Shown: positions 1 to 7,884 of the stretch, piece after piece
Layout: each line of letters begins with the position of its first letter
Numbering within the stretch: position 1 is the stretch's first letter
NCBI RefSeq assembly: GCF_900110885.1
Contig: NZ_FOFJ01000030.1
Location: forward strand, 1 to 43,230
Direction: 5' to 3'
Source: Azotobacter beijerinckii
GTDB taxonomy: Bacteria > Pseudomonadota > Gammaproteobacteria > Pseudomonadales > Pseudomonadaceae
Length of the DNA stretch: 43,230 bases
Notes under the pieces: model-generated
Told to the model about the DNA's origin: nothing
The model's database searches: none
Seen by the model: the letters and a program-made list of their open reading frames with translations, nothing else
Program-made: the position numbers and the translations under genes

Positions 1-83
1 TCGGGGGTTTTTGCTTGGCCGGGCGGAACTCAGGCCTTCATCGGCTCTATTCTTCGCAAGGCTGAACACCCAGCATCAAATGG

Positions 84-99
84 GTATTTTCAAAAATAC
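84..99. promoter_or_regulatory. AT-rich palindrome and weak -10 upstream of the letA-like operon
   Basis: A perfect inverted repeat, gtatttt (84-90) and aaaatac (93-99) around a 2-base centre, lies 54 bases before the first gene. A -10-like hexamer tagaat is at 119-124, with no convincing -35. The palindrome could be an operator or chance AT-rich structure. The first bases of the window (tcgggggttttt) look like the right half of a terminator belonging to a gene outside the window. Confidence 0.3.
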
Positions 100-152
100 T
101 CTAGCAGCCATGCTCGTTTAGAATAGGCAGCCGCTTCATTTGGGCACCTGCC

Positions 153-812
153 ATGCATAATTTGAATCGGTCCCTTGATTTAACGGAGCTCCCTCTGGAT
201 GAGCTGGTCGCCTGTCATGAATGCGACCTGCTGATGCTCAAGCCCAAGCTCTCCGCAGGCGAACGTGCCGAATGTCCCCGCTGTGGTTTCGAGCTGTTCA
301 GCGATCGGCCTCATATGCTGGGGCGCAGTCTGGCATTGGTCATCGCTGCCCTGTTGCTCTACGTGCCGGCCAATTTCCTGCCGATCCTGCATCTTCGCCT
401 CCTGGGTCAGACGACCCAGGATACGGTCTGGAGCGCGGTTGCCGCTCTTTATTACAGCGATCTACAGGGTATTGCGGTGGTCGTCTTCCTCTGCAGTATG
501 GGTATTCCGCTGCTCAAGCTGCTCTGCCAGCTGGTTGTCCTGTTGAGCATCCGCTGGGATATCGGCCGCGCTTATGGCCTATTGCTATACCGTGCCTACC
601 ACCATCTGCGGGAGTGGGGCATGCTGGAGGTCTATTTGATGGGGATCCTGGTTTCGATCGTCAAGCTGGTTTCCCTGGCCGATCTGGCGCTGGGAGTAGG
701 GCTGGCCTGCTTCATTGGCCTGCTTCTGGTACAGCTCTGGCTCGAGGTCATCATGTCGCCGCACCAGATCTGGGAAGCCTTGTCCCGGGGGAGGGGCCAT
801 GCGAGCCATTGA
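153..812 (+). CDS. PqiA/LetA family membrane protein, first half
   Basis: 219-residue inner-membrane protein of the paraquat-inducible protein A family. These proteins pair with MCE-domain proteins to move lipids between the inner and outer membranes. Visible features are an N-terminal zinc-ribbon-like pair, CHEC (about residues 21-24) and CPRC (about 41-44), then roughly four hydrophobic helices including LLLYVPANFLPIL. E. coli PqiA and LetA are single proteins of about 420 residues with two such modules; here each module is a separate gene. It overlaps the next gene by 14 bases, so translation is probably coupled. No clear Shine-Dalgarno precedes the ATG, but no better in-frame start was seen. 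Family assignment is firm; the transport role is inferred from characterised E. coli relatives. Confidence 0.85.
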   Translation: MHNLNRSLDLTELPLDELVACHECDLLMLKPKLSAGERAECPRCGFELFSDRPHMLGRSLALVIAALLLYVPANFLPILHLRLLGQTTQDTVWSAVAALYYSDLQGIAVVVFLCSMGIPLLKLLCQLVVLLSIRWDIGRAYGLLLYRAYHHLREWGMLEVYLMGILVSIVKLVSLADLALGVGLACFIGLLLVQLWLEVIMSPHQIWEALSRGRGHASH

Positions 813-1422
813 TGCGGGAATCCTTATTTGCCCGGAATGCCATCAATTGAACCGGCAGGAGAAGGGCCACGACGGACAACGATGCGTGCGCTGTGGGGCG
901 CGCGTGCATGCTCGCCACCCGGACAGCCTGGGGCGGACTTGGGCATTGCTGCTTACCGCCGCCATCTTGTACATCCCAGCCAATCTGCTGCCCATCATGA
1001 CTGTCAGCTCCCTGGGCAAGGGGGAGCCTGACACCATCATGTCCGGCGTGATTACCCTGGTGCACATGGGGTCCCTGCCCGTCGCGCTGGTGGTGTTCGT
1101 GGCAAGCATTCTGGTGCCGACCTTCAAGCTGGTCGGCCTCGCCCTGCTGCTGATTTCCGTGCAGCGTCATCAGCCACTCTCCGCCCGCCAGCGGATCATC
1201 ATGTTCCGTTTCATCGAATGGATCGGCCGCTGGTCGATGCTGGACATCTTCGTCATCGCCATCCTGGTGGCCGTGGTCAATTTCGGCACCCTCGCCAGGG
1301 TCGAGCCGAACTTGGGGGCCGTGGCCTTCGCCACCGTGGTGATTCTGACCATGCTGGCGGCCGTTACCTTCGATCCACGCCTGATTTGGGACAATACGGA
1401 GTCCGACGATGACCATGAATGA
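799..1422 (+). CDS. PqiA/LetA family membrane protein, second half
   Basis: 207-residue protein homologous to the preceding gene and corresponding to the second module of PqiA/LetA. It has a zinc-ribbon-like CPEC (about residues 14-17) and CVRC (about 32-35), followed by four hydrophobic segments including AAILYIPANLLPIM, the counterpart of YVPANFLPIL in the first half. The reading frame is open upstream, but the ATG at 799 is preferred because a purine-rich ribosome site (gggggagggg) sits just before it and because it starts at the conserved domain. It overlaps its neighbours by 14 bases on each side. Likely partner of the upstream half and of the MCE protein downstream. Confidence 0.85.
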   Translation: MRAIDAGILICPECHQLNRQEKGHDGQRCVRCGARVHARHPDSLGRTWALLLTAAILYIPANLLPIMTVSSLGKGEPDTIMSGVITLVHMGSLPVALVVFVASILVPTFKLVGLALLLISVQRHQPLSARQRIIMFRFIEWIGRWSMLDIFVIAILVAVVNFGTLARVEPNLGAVAFATVVILTMLAAVTFDPRLIWDNTESDDDHE

Positions 1423-3727
1423 CCTGCCCGAGGCCAGAACCCGTCCGGCTTCCACCTGGTCGGCGATCTGGGTGTTGCCGCTGATCGCCCTGCTGATCGG
1501 TGCCTGGCTGGCCTGGCGTACCTACAGCCAGGCCGGCATCGAGGTCCAGGTACGCTTCACCAGTGGCGAGGGCATCCAGGTCAACAAGACCGAGGTGATC
1601 TACAAGGGGATGCCGGTCGGCAAGGTCGTGGAACTCACCCTGGATGACGAAGGTTCGAACAAGGGGGTGATCGCCACCCTGGAAATGAACAAGGAGGTCG
1701 AGTCCTATCTGCGCAGCAATACGCGCTTCTGGCTGGTCACACCGCGGGTCACCTTGGCCGGCATTACCGGTCTGGAAACCCTGGTGTCGGGCAACTACAT
1801 CGCCGTCAGTCCTGGGGATGGCGAGCCGAGCAAGAAGTTCACCGCCTTGTCCGAAGAGCCGCCGCTGCCGGATAGCACGCCGGGCTTGCATGTCACCCTG
1901 AAGGCCGAGCGGCTGGGCTCGCTGAACCGCGACAGCCCGGTGTTCTACAAGCAGATCCAGGTCGGTCGGGTGAAAAGCTACCAGTTGGCCCAGGACCTGA
2001 GTACGGTGGAGATCAAGATCTTCGTCGAGCCGGCCTATGCCCATCTGGTGCGCAAGCACACACGTTTCTGGAACGCCAGCGGCATCACGATCGATGCCGG
2101 GCTCGGCGGCGTCAAGTTCCGCACCGAGTCCCTGGCCAGCATCGTGGCCGGGGGCATTGCCTTTGCCACGCCGGAGAATCGCCAGGACAGCCCGCCCACC
2201 GATCCGCGCTTGCCGTTTCGCCTCTATGACAGCTTCGACGCCGCCCAGACCGGTATCAAGGTGGTGGTCGAGCTGAGCGATTTCGAGGGGCTGCAGGCCG
2301 GGCGTACTCCGGTGATGTACAAGGGAATCCAGGTCGGCATCCTGAAGACGCTGAAGATCGAGCCCGGCCTTTCCAGCGCCAGGGCCGAGCTGGTCATGGA
2401 CCCCCTGGCCGAGGACTTCCTGGTCGAGGGAACCAACTTCTGGCTGGTCAAGCCCTCGATTTCCCTGGGCGGCGTCACCGGCCTCGAGGCGCTGGTGAAG
2501 GGCAACTACATCGGCATGCGCCCGGGCGAGAAGGGCGCCGCGTCCCAGCGCGAATTCGTCGCCCGGCCCAAGGCGCCGCCGATGGATCTCGGTGCACCCG
2601 GTCTGCATCTGGTGCTGAGCAGCGACACCCTGGGCTCGCTGGATGTCGGCAGCCCGGTGCTCTACCGGCAGATGAAGGTCGGCTCGGTGCAAAGCTTCCG
2701 GCTGTCCCGCAACCGCCGCCGCGTACTGCTGGGCGTGCACATCGAGCCGGAATACGCCAGCCTGGTGAACGGCTCGACGCGCTTCTGGAACGCCAGCGGC
2801 ATCACCCTGAGCGGCGGCCTGTCCGGGATCGAGGTGAAGAGCGAGTCTCTGCAGAGCCTGCTGGCCGGCGGCATCGCCTTCGAAACGCCGGATCCCGAGG
2901 CGCCCGCCAGCAGCCGGCGGATTCCGCGCTATGCGCTGCATGCCGACCGCGAGAGCGCCCTGCAGACGGGGCTGGAGCTGCAGATCCGCGTGGACAGTGG
3001 CGACGGGCTGAAGGCCGGTACGCCGATCCGCTACAAGGGGCTGGAAGTCGGCAAGGTGGAGCGGGTCGAGTTGAGCGAGGACCTGCAAGCGGTGCTGCTC
3101 GCCGCCCGGATCACCCAGGCCGGCGAGCGCATCGCCCGCGCCGGCAGCCTGTTCTGGGTGGTCAGGCCCGAACTGGGGCTGATGCGCACGGCCAACCTGG
3201 ACACCCTGGTTAGCGGTCCCTACCTCGAGGTGCGTCCGGATCCGGGCAGCTCTCCCCGGCAGACCCGTTTCGTCGCCGCACCCCAGGCGCCGACCGCCTC
3301 CACCAAGGAGGCCGGACTCAACCTGGTGCTCAGCACGCCGCGGCGTGGCTCGCTCAAGGCCGGCGTGCCGGTCACCTACCGGGAGGTGACGGTGGGCAAG
3401 GTCACCGGATTCGAACTGGGCCCAAACGCCGACCGGGTACTGGTCAGCATCCTCATCGAGCCGCGCTACGCGCCGCTGGTACGCAGCGGCAGCCGCTTCT
3501 GGAACAGCAGCGGTTTCGGCTTCGACTTCGGCCTGCTCAAGGGCGCGCAGCTGCGTACCGAGTCGCTGGAAACCCTGCTCGAGGGCGGCATCGCCTTCGC
3601 CACTCCGGAGGGCGAGCAGATGGGCCGGCCGGCTACTCCGGGGCAGACCTTCCCGCTGTTCGGTGAAGCGAATGACGAGTGGCTGCAGTGGGCGCCGAAG
3701 ATCGTTCTGGAGAAGGAGCAGAAGTAA
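1409..3727 (+). CDS. pqiB: PqiB/LetB-type MCE protein with six MCE domains
   Basis: 772-residue protein with one N-terminal membrane helix (about residues 18-36) and a long periplasmic part. Six MCE domains can be counted from the recurring core (v.YKg..VGkv), starting near residues 43, 158, 280, 397, 519 and 635. MCE proteins of this family stack as rings into a tunnel that carries phospholipids across the periplasm. E. coli PqiB has three MCE domains and LetB seven, so this protein is intermediate and closer to LetB. No pqiC-like lipoprotein follows, which also resembles the letAB arrangement. Start ATG at 1409 has ggag about 8 bases upstream; ATG at 1415 is a possible alternative. The symbol follows common annotation; letB would be equally defensible. 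Confidence 0.88.
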   Translation: MTMNDLPEARTRPASTWSAIWVLPLIALLIGAWLAWRTYSQAGIEVQVRFTSGEGIQVNKTEVIYKGMPVGKVVELTLDDEGSNKGVIATLEMNKEVESYLRSNTRFWLVTPRVTLAGITGLETLVSGNYIAVSPGDGEPSKKFTALSEEPPLPDSTPGLHVTLKAERLGSLNRDSPVFYKQIQVGRVKSYQLAQDLSTVEIKIFVEPAYAHLVRKHTRFWNASGITIDAGLGGVKFRTESLASIVAGGIAFATPENRQDSPPTDPRLPFRLYDSFDAAQTGIKVVVELSDFEGLQAGRTPVMYKGIQVGILKTLKIEPGLSSARAELVMDPLAEDFLVEGTNFWLVKPSISLGGVTGLEALVKGNYIGMRPGEKGAASQREFVARPKAPPMDLGAPGLHLVLSSDTLGSLDVGSPVLYRQMKVGSVQSFRLSRNRRRVLLGVHIEPEYASLVNGSTRFWNASGITLSGGLSGIEVKSESLQSLLAGGIAFETPDPEAPASSRRIPRYALHADRESALQTGLELQIRVDSGDGLKAGTPIRYKGLEVGKVERVELSEDLQAVLLAARITQAGERIARAGSLFWVVRPELGLMRTANLDTLVSGPYLEVRPDPGSSPRQTRFVAAPQAPTASTKEAGLNLVLSTPRRGSLKAGVPVTYREVTVGKVTGFELGPNADRVLVSILIEPRYAPLVRSGSRFWNSSGFGFDFGLLKGAQLRTESLETLLEGGIAFATPEGEQMGRPATPGQTFPLFGEANDEWLQWAPKIVLEKEQK

Positions 3728-3853
3728 AGCCGGAGGCTGGGGCGCGTCGCGCCGCGGGAGGACGAAGGGCCGGCCTGCGGCTTTCCGCCTGCCGCGTTTC
3801 CGGCCACAATTCGGTTATCGGCTTGCCCTCCTGCAAGCGTCGAACAAGCCCGA

Positions 3854-3877
3854 GCCCCGCCGACTGCGCGGCGGGGC
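3854..3877 (+). promoter_or_regulatory. GC hairpin directly before the leuA ribosome site
   Basis: Perfect 9-bp stem, gccccgccg (3854-3862) and cggcggggc (3869-3877), with loop actgcg. It ends three bases before the leuA Shine-Dalgarno aaggag (3881-3886). It could affect translation or transcript stability. No leucine-rich leader peptide was seen upstream, so classical attenuation is not supported. There is no T-run, so it is not a standard terminator. Confidence 0.4.
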
Positions 3878-3893
3878 CGTAAGGAGCCCGCGA

Positions 3894-5444
3894 ATGAGCA
3901 GCAAAGACCGCGTCATCATCTTCGACACCACCCTGCGCGACGGCGAGCAGAGCCCCGGCGCGTCCATGACCAAGGACGAGAAGCTGCGCATCGCCAAGGC
4001 GCTGGAGCGGCTCAAGGTGGACGTGATCGAGGCCGGCTTCGCCATTGCCAGTCCGGGCGACTTCGAGGCGGTCAAGGCGATCGCCGAAAGCATCAAAGAC
4101 AGCACCGTGTGCAGCCTGGCGCGCGCCGTCGATGCGGACATCGAGCGCGCCGCCGAGGCGCTGAGGAATGCCAACTCGGGGCGTATCCACACCTTCATCG
4201 CCACCAGTCCGATTCACATGCAGTACAAGCTGCGCATGCAGCCCGACCAGGTGGTCGAGCAGGCCGTGCGGGCGGTGAAGAAGGCCCGCAGTCTGTGTGC
4301 CGACGTGGAGTTCTCCTGCGAGGACGCCGGCCGTTCGGAAATCGACTTCCTCTGCCGGATCATCGAGGCGGCCATCGATGCCGGCGCGCGCACCATCAAC
4401 ATCCCGGATACCGTCGGCTACGCCATTCCGCACCAGTACGGCGAAACGATCGGCCAACTGCTCGCGCGCATCCCCAACGCCGACCGGGCGGTGTTCTCGG
4501 TGCACTGCCACAACGACCTCGGCCTGGCCGTGGCCAACTCGCTGGCCGCGGTGGCGGCCGGGGCGCGCCAGGTGGAGTGCACCATCAACGGCCTCGGCGA
4601 GCGTGCCGGCAACGCCGCGCTGGAAGAGATCGTCATGGCGATCAAGACCCGCCACGATCTGCTCGGCGTCTACACCAACATCGATACCCCGCACATCCTC
4701 GCCGCTTCGCGGCTGGTCTCGGGGATCACCGGCTTCCCGGTGCAGCCGAACAAGGCCATCGTCGGCGCCAACGCCTTCGCCCACGAGTCGGGCATCCACC
4801 AGGACGGCGTGCTCAAGCATCGCGAGACCTACGAGATCATGTCGGCGCAGTCGGTCGGCTGGCATACCAACCGGATGGTGCTGGGCAAGCACTCCGGGCG
4901 CAACGCCTTCCGCACCCGCCTGGAGGAGCTGGGCATCCAGCTCGCCGACGACACCGAACTGAACGCGGCCTTCGCCCGTTTCAAGGCGCTGGCCGACAAG
5001 AAGCACGAGATCTTCGACGAGGACCTGCAGGCGCTGGTTTCCGAGACCCAGGACGAGGAAGCCCCGGAGCACTACCGCTTGCACTCCCTGGAAGTCGTCT
5101 CGAAGAGCGGCACGGTGCCGCGGGCACGCCTGATGCTCACCGTCGCCGGCCACGAACAGGAGGCGACGGCCGAGGGCGCGGGTCCGGTGGACGCGATCTT
5201 CAAGGCTATCGAGTCGGTCGCCGCTTCCCAGGCCAGCCTGCAGCTCTATTCGGTCAACGCCATCACCGAGGGCACCGACTCCCAGGGCGAAGTCACGGTG
5301 CGCCTGGAAAAGAGTGGGCGCATCGTCAACGGCAATGGCGCTGACATCGACATCCTGGTGGCCTCGGCCAAGGCCTACATCAATGCGCTGAACCTGATGC
5401 GTGCCGGTGTGCCCAAGGCCCATCCGCAGGCGGCCGACGTTTGA
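3894..5444 (+). CDS. leuA: 2-isopropylmalate synthase (E. coli type)
   Basis: 516 residues. Condenses acetyl-CoA with 2-oxoisovalerate, the first committed step of leucine synthesis, in the cytoplasm. The N-terminal HMGL-like barrel shows [12 protein letters not shown] (about residues 11-22), the metal-binding [13 protein letters not shown] and [12 protein letters not shown] regulatory LeuA dimer domain fills the C-terminal 120 or so residues. Length matches the roughly 515-residue LeuA of enterics rather than the longer LeuA form many pseudomonads carry. Start ATG at 3894 follows aaggag at 3881-3886; the frame is open further upstream but without family similarity. The stop overlaps the next gene by four bases. 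A strong hairpin precedes the ribosome site. Confidence 0.95.
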   Translation: MSSKDRVIIFDTTLRDGEQSPGASMTKDEKLRIAKALERLKVDVIEAGFAIASPGDFEAVKAIAESIKDSTVCSLARAVDADIERAAEALRNANSGRIHTFIATSPIHMQYKLRMQPDQVVEQAVRAVKKARSLCADVEFSCEDAGRSEIDFLCRIIEAAIDAGARTINIPDTVGYAIPHQYGETIGQLLARIPNADRAVFSVHCHNDLGLAVANSLAAVAAGARQVECTINGLGERAGNAALEEIVMAIKTRHDLLGVYTNIDTPHILAASRLVSGITGFPVQPNKAIVGANAFAHESGIHQDGVLKHRETYEIMSAQSVGWHTNRMVLGKHSGRNAFRTRLEELGIQLADDTELNAAFARFKALADKKHEIFDEDLQALVSETQDEEAPEHYRLHSLEVVSKSGTVPRARLMLTVAGHEQEATAEGAGPVDAIFKAIESVAASQASLQLYSVNAITEGTDSQGEVTVRLEKSGRIVNGNGADIDILVASAKAYINALNLMRAGVPKAHPQAADV

Positions 5445-6238
5445 TCGACGAGGCCCGTCGCCGCGCCTATCTCGGCGCCATGCAGGTGGTCAGCTGGTTG
5501 CCGCGGGTGGCGTTGCCGTTCGCCGCCCCGTCGCGGCCGGAGCTGCTCGAACCGCTCGAGCCACCGGCAGCGCCGGCTGTGCCGGTCCTTCGCCCGGATG
5601 CAGAACTCAAGGTCGTGCCCGAGGTTCCGCCGCGTCAGCGGCCGGTGGAGCGGCCGAAGATCGAGGTGCCGCGCCCCGCCGCGAGGATCGAGGTGCCTGC
5701 CGTGGCTGCCAGCGAGGGCGCAGTCGAACCCGCCACGCCCAAGGCCGTGCCGTTACCGCCGCCGCGCTTCGCCCTGCAGTTGCTGCGCGCCGGCTGCTGC
5801 GCACTGCTGGTCGAGCTGCCCACCGGCGACTCCTTCCAGAGCCGCGACCCGGTCTATCTGTTGCTCAAGGACCTGCTGCGCGCCGCCGGCCTGCCCGACA
5901 GCCCGCGCCCGCTCGGCGAGCCGGTGCGCTGGCCACTGCTCAGGAGCGGCAATCTGGACCAGGGGCCGCAGGCGGCGCGGGAGTACGTGCAGACCTTTGT
6001 CGCGGCGCGGCTGGAGGAGGAGGCGTGCGCCTGCCTGTGGTTGGTCGGCCTGCCGGCGCTGCGCTTCGCCGGCGCGGTCGAGGCCGAGGCCTACCACCGC
6101 GAACTGCGGATCGAAGGCCTGCCGCCGCTCTGGGCGTTGCCCGGACTGGAAACGCTGATGGAGGAACCGGCCTGCAAGGCCGAGCTATGGCGCACCATGC
6201 GCCGGGTACGTATGCGCTGGATATCCGTGAATGAATGA
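5441..6238 (+). CDS. Proline-rich protein of unknown function preceding rimI
   Basis: 265 residues, unrecognised by domain. It resembles the uncharacterised gene I recall next to rimI in pseudomonads (the PA4679 position). A short N-terminal segment ([18 protein letters not shown]) leads into a long proline/valine/glutamate-rich linker (about residues 25-105). A globular C-terminal part of about 160 residues contains [13 protein letters not shown] and ends near RMRWISVNE. No signal peptide or membrane helix is seen. The predicted start is a TTG at 5441 overlapping the leuA stop; ATG at 5480 is the alternative. The stop overlaps the rimI start by eight bases. Function is unknown; context suggests only co-expression with leuA and rimI. 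Confidence 0.75.
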   Translation: MIDEARRRAYLGAMQVVSWLPRVALPFAAPSRPELLEPLEPPAAPAVPVLRPDAELKVVPEVPPRQRPVERPKIEVPRPAARIEVPAVAASEGAVEPATPKAVPLPPPRFALQLLRAGCCALLVELPTGDSFQSRDPVYLLLKDLLRAAGLPDSPRPLGEPVRWPLLRSGNLDQGPQAAREYVQTFVAARLEEEACACLWLVGLPALRFAGAVEAEAYHRELRIEGLPPLWALPGLETLMEEPACKAELWRTMRRVRMRWISVNE

Positions 6239-6683
6239 TGCGATTAGCTTCCGCCCGATGACCGAGGCGGATCTGGAGGCGGTGCTGAAGGTCGAATATG
6301 CGGCCTTCAGCCATCCCTGGACCCGCGGCACGTTTCAGGACGCCCTGAAGTCCTACGAATGCTGGCTGATGTTCGAGGGCGGCCAGCAGGTCGGTCACGG
6401 CGTGATCCAGGTGATTCTCGACGAGGCTCATCTCCTGAACATCACCGTCAAGCCGCAAAGCCAGGGGCGCGGGCTCGGCCAGCGGCTGCTCGAGCACCTG
6501 ATGGTGCGGGCGCGGGCGCGCCGGGCCGCGGAGTGCTTCCTCGAGGTGCGCGCCGGCAATGGCAGCGCCTACCGGCTCTACGAGCGCTATGGTTTCAATG
6601 AGGTCGGCCGGCGCCGCGACTACTACCCGGCTGCCGGCGGGCGTGAGGACGCCCTGGTGATGGTCTGTACCCTGCTGGATTGA
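6231..6683 (+). CDS. rimI: Ribosomal protein S18 alanine N-acetyltransferase
   Basis: 150-residue GNAT acetyltransferase. RimI acetylates the N-terminal alanine of ribosomal protein S18 using acetyl-CoA. Seen: N-terminal FRPMTEADLEAVLKVEYAAF, the central strand LLNITVKPQSQGRGLGQRLL with the Q/RxxGxG/A acetyl-CoA loop (QGRGLG), EVRAGNGSAYRLYERYGF, and the C-terminal R.DYYP typical of RimI. Length matches the family (about 148-150). ATG at 6231 overlaps the end of the preceding gene by eight bases, so translation is probably coupled. Confidence 0.93.
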   Translation: MNDAISFRPMTEADLEAVLKVEYAAFSHPWTRGTFQDALKSYECWLMFEGGQQVGHGVIQVILDEAHLLNITVKPQSQGRGLGQRLLEHLMVRARARRAAECFLEVRAGNGSAYRLYERYGFNEVGRRRDYYPAAGGREDALVMVCTLLD

Positions 6684-6774
6684 TCCGGCAGGGGGCCTCG
6701 CCGGGGCATTGGCGACAATCGGGTGCGGCCGGCCGGGGATGGCCGGTCCAGGCATGGCAGGGAGCGAAACGACA

Positions 6775-7416
6775 ATGGGCGACCTTGATCGGCTGTTCGA
6801 AAACAATGTGCGCTGGGCGGAGTCCATCAAGGAGAGGGATCCGCACTTCTTCGAGACGCTCGCCCGGCAGCAGGTGCCGAAATACCTGTGGATCGGCTGT
6901 TCCGACGCGCGGGTGCCGGCCAACGAGATCGTCGGCCTGCTGCCGGGCGAACTGTTCGTCCATCGCAACGTCGCCAACGTGGTGCTGCATACCGACCTCA
7001 ACTGCCTGTCGGTCATCCAGTACGCGGTCGATGTGCTCAAGGTCAGGCACGTCCTGGTCAGCGGCCACTATGGCTGCGGCGGCGTGCGAGCCTCGATGCA
7101 GGATGCCCAGTTGGGCCTGATCGACGGCTGGCTCCGTTCGATCCGCGACCTCTGTTACGAGCACCGCAGCCACCTGGCCGGCCTGGCCGACGAGGAGGCC
7201 AGGGTGGATCGGCTCTGCGAGCTGAACGTGATCCAGCAGGTGGCCAACGTCTGCCATACGTCCATCGTGCAGAACGCCTGGCATCGCGGCCAGCCGCTAT
7301 CCGTGCATGGCTGCATCTACGGGCTCAAGGATGGCCGCTGGAAGAATCTCGGCGTCACCGTCGGCAGCCTGGAGCAGATCCCCGAGCAGTACCGCCTGCG
7401 CCCTCCCGGCCAGTGA
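6775..7416 (+). CDS. can: Beta-class carbonic anhydrase
   Basis: 213-residue cytoplasmic enzyme interconverting CO2 and bicarbonate. The zinc ligands and catalytic dyad are visible at the canonical positions: C42, D44 and R46 in CSDARVP, and H98 and C101 in HYGCGG. Length is close to E. coli Can (220). The frame opens earlier, but ATG at 6775 fits the family N terminus (MGDLDRLFENN) and has ggag about 10 bases upstream. Proximity to rimI matches the pseudomonad arrangement. Confidence 0.95.
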   Translation: MGDLDRLFENNVRWAESIKERDPHFFETLARQQVPKYLWIGCSDARVPANEIVGLLPGELFVHRNVANVVLHTDLNCLSVIQYAVDVLKVRHVLVSGHYGCGGVRASMQDAQLGLIDGWLRSIRDLCYEHRSHLAGLADEEARVDRLCELNVIQQVANVCHTSIVQNAWHRGQPLSVHGCIYGLKDGRWKNLGVTVGSLEQIPEQYRLRPPGQ

Positions 7417-7440
7417 CGGTCGGTGCCCGGAAAGCCGTCC

Positions 7441-7674
7441 TCAGCGCAGGAACACCTGCAGGTTGGCCATCTCCGGCAATACCAGCGACAGGCCGTACCA
7501 GGTCAGCCCCAGCGCCAGGCCGCCGAGCCAGACGCCGAGGGCGATCTGCAGGACCAGGCGGCTGCTCGCTCGTTCTCGCGGTTCGACCTGACGGGGCTGG
7601 CGGATCTCCGCAGCGAAATCCTCCAGGTCGTCCTCGCGGGCGCTGAAGCTTTCCAGTCTGTTTCGCTTGTTCAT
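7441..7674 (-). CDS. Small single-helix membrane protein, unknown function
   Basis: 77 residues: a charged N-terminal half (MNKRNRLESFSAREDDLEDF onward, then RQVEPRERASSR) and one hydrophobic segment near the C terminus (LVLQIALGVWLGGLALGLTWYGLSLVL). It resembles the small hypothetical protein I recall between rimI/carbonic anhydrase and its neighbours in Pseudomonas (the PA4677 position). Start at 7674 is chosen because a good ribosome site (gaggtgag) lies just upstream; the longer open frame lacks one. It is convergent with the carbonic anhydrase gene, with 24 bases between the stops. Function unknown. Confidence 0.7.
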   Translation of the reverse strand: MNKRNRLESFSAREDDLEDFAAEIRQPRQVEPRERASSRLVLQIALGVWLGGLALGLTWYGLSLVLPEMANLQVFLR

Positions 7675-7741
7675 CGGCTCACCTCTGGACGCCCTTGTCG
7701 ATAACGCTTGCGGCGCTGGACGTCTGGGCATCGTGCAAACG

Positions 7742-7774
7742 AAAAAAGGGGCCTTTCGTCAGACAGGCCCCTTT
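7742..7774 (-). terminator. Rho-independent terminator of the beta-helix/dehydroquinase gene
   Basis: Inverted repeat aaaggggcct (7745-7754) with aggcccc ttt (7765-7774), a 10-bp stem and 10-base loop. On the minus strand the stem runs into six Ts (complement of 7742-7747). It lies 110 bases past the stop of the gene ending at 7885. Confidence 0.85.
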
Positions 7775-7884
7775 GTTTGACACCGTCATTTGAACTGAAA
7801 GACGCCCTCTTCGATTCGAGCGGCTTTCAGCGTTTCCGGAGTGCCGAGCATACACTGTGCCGGCTTTTTCGAGCACTCACGGGA

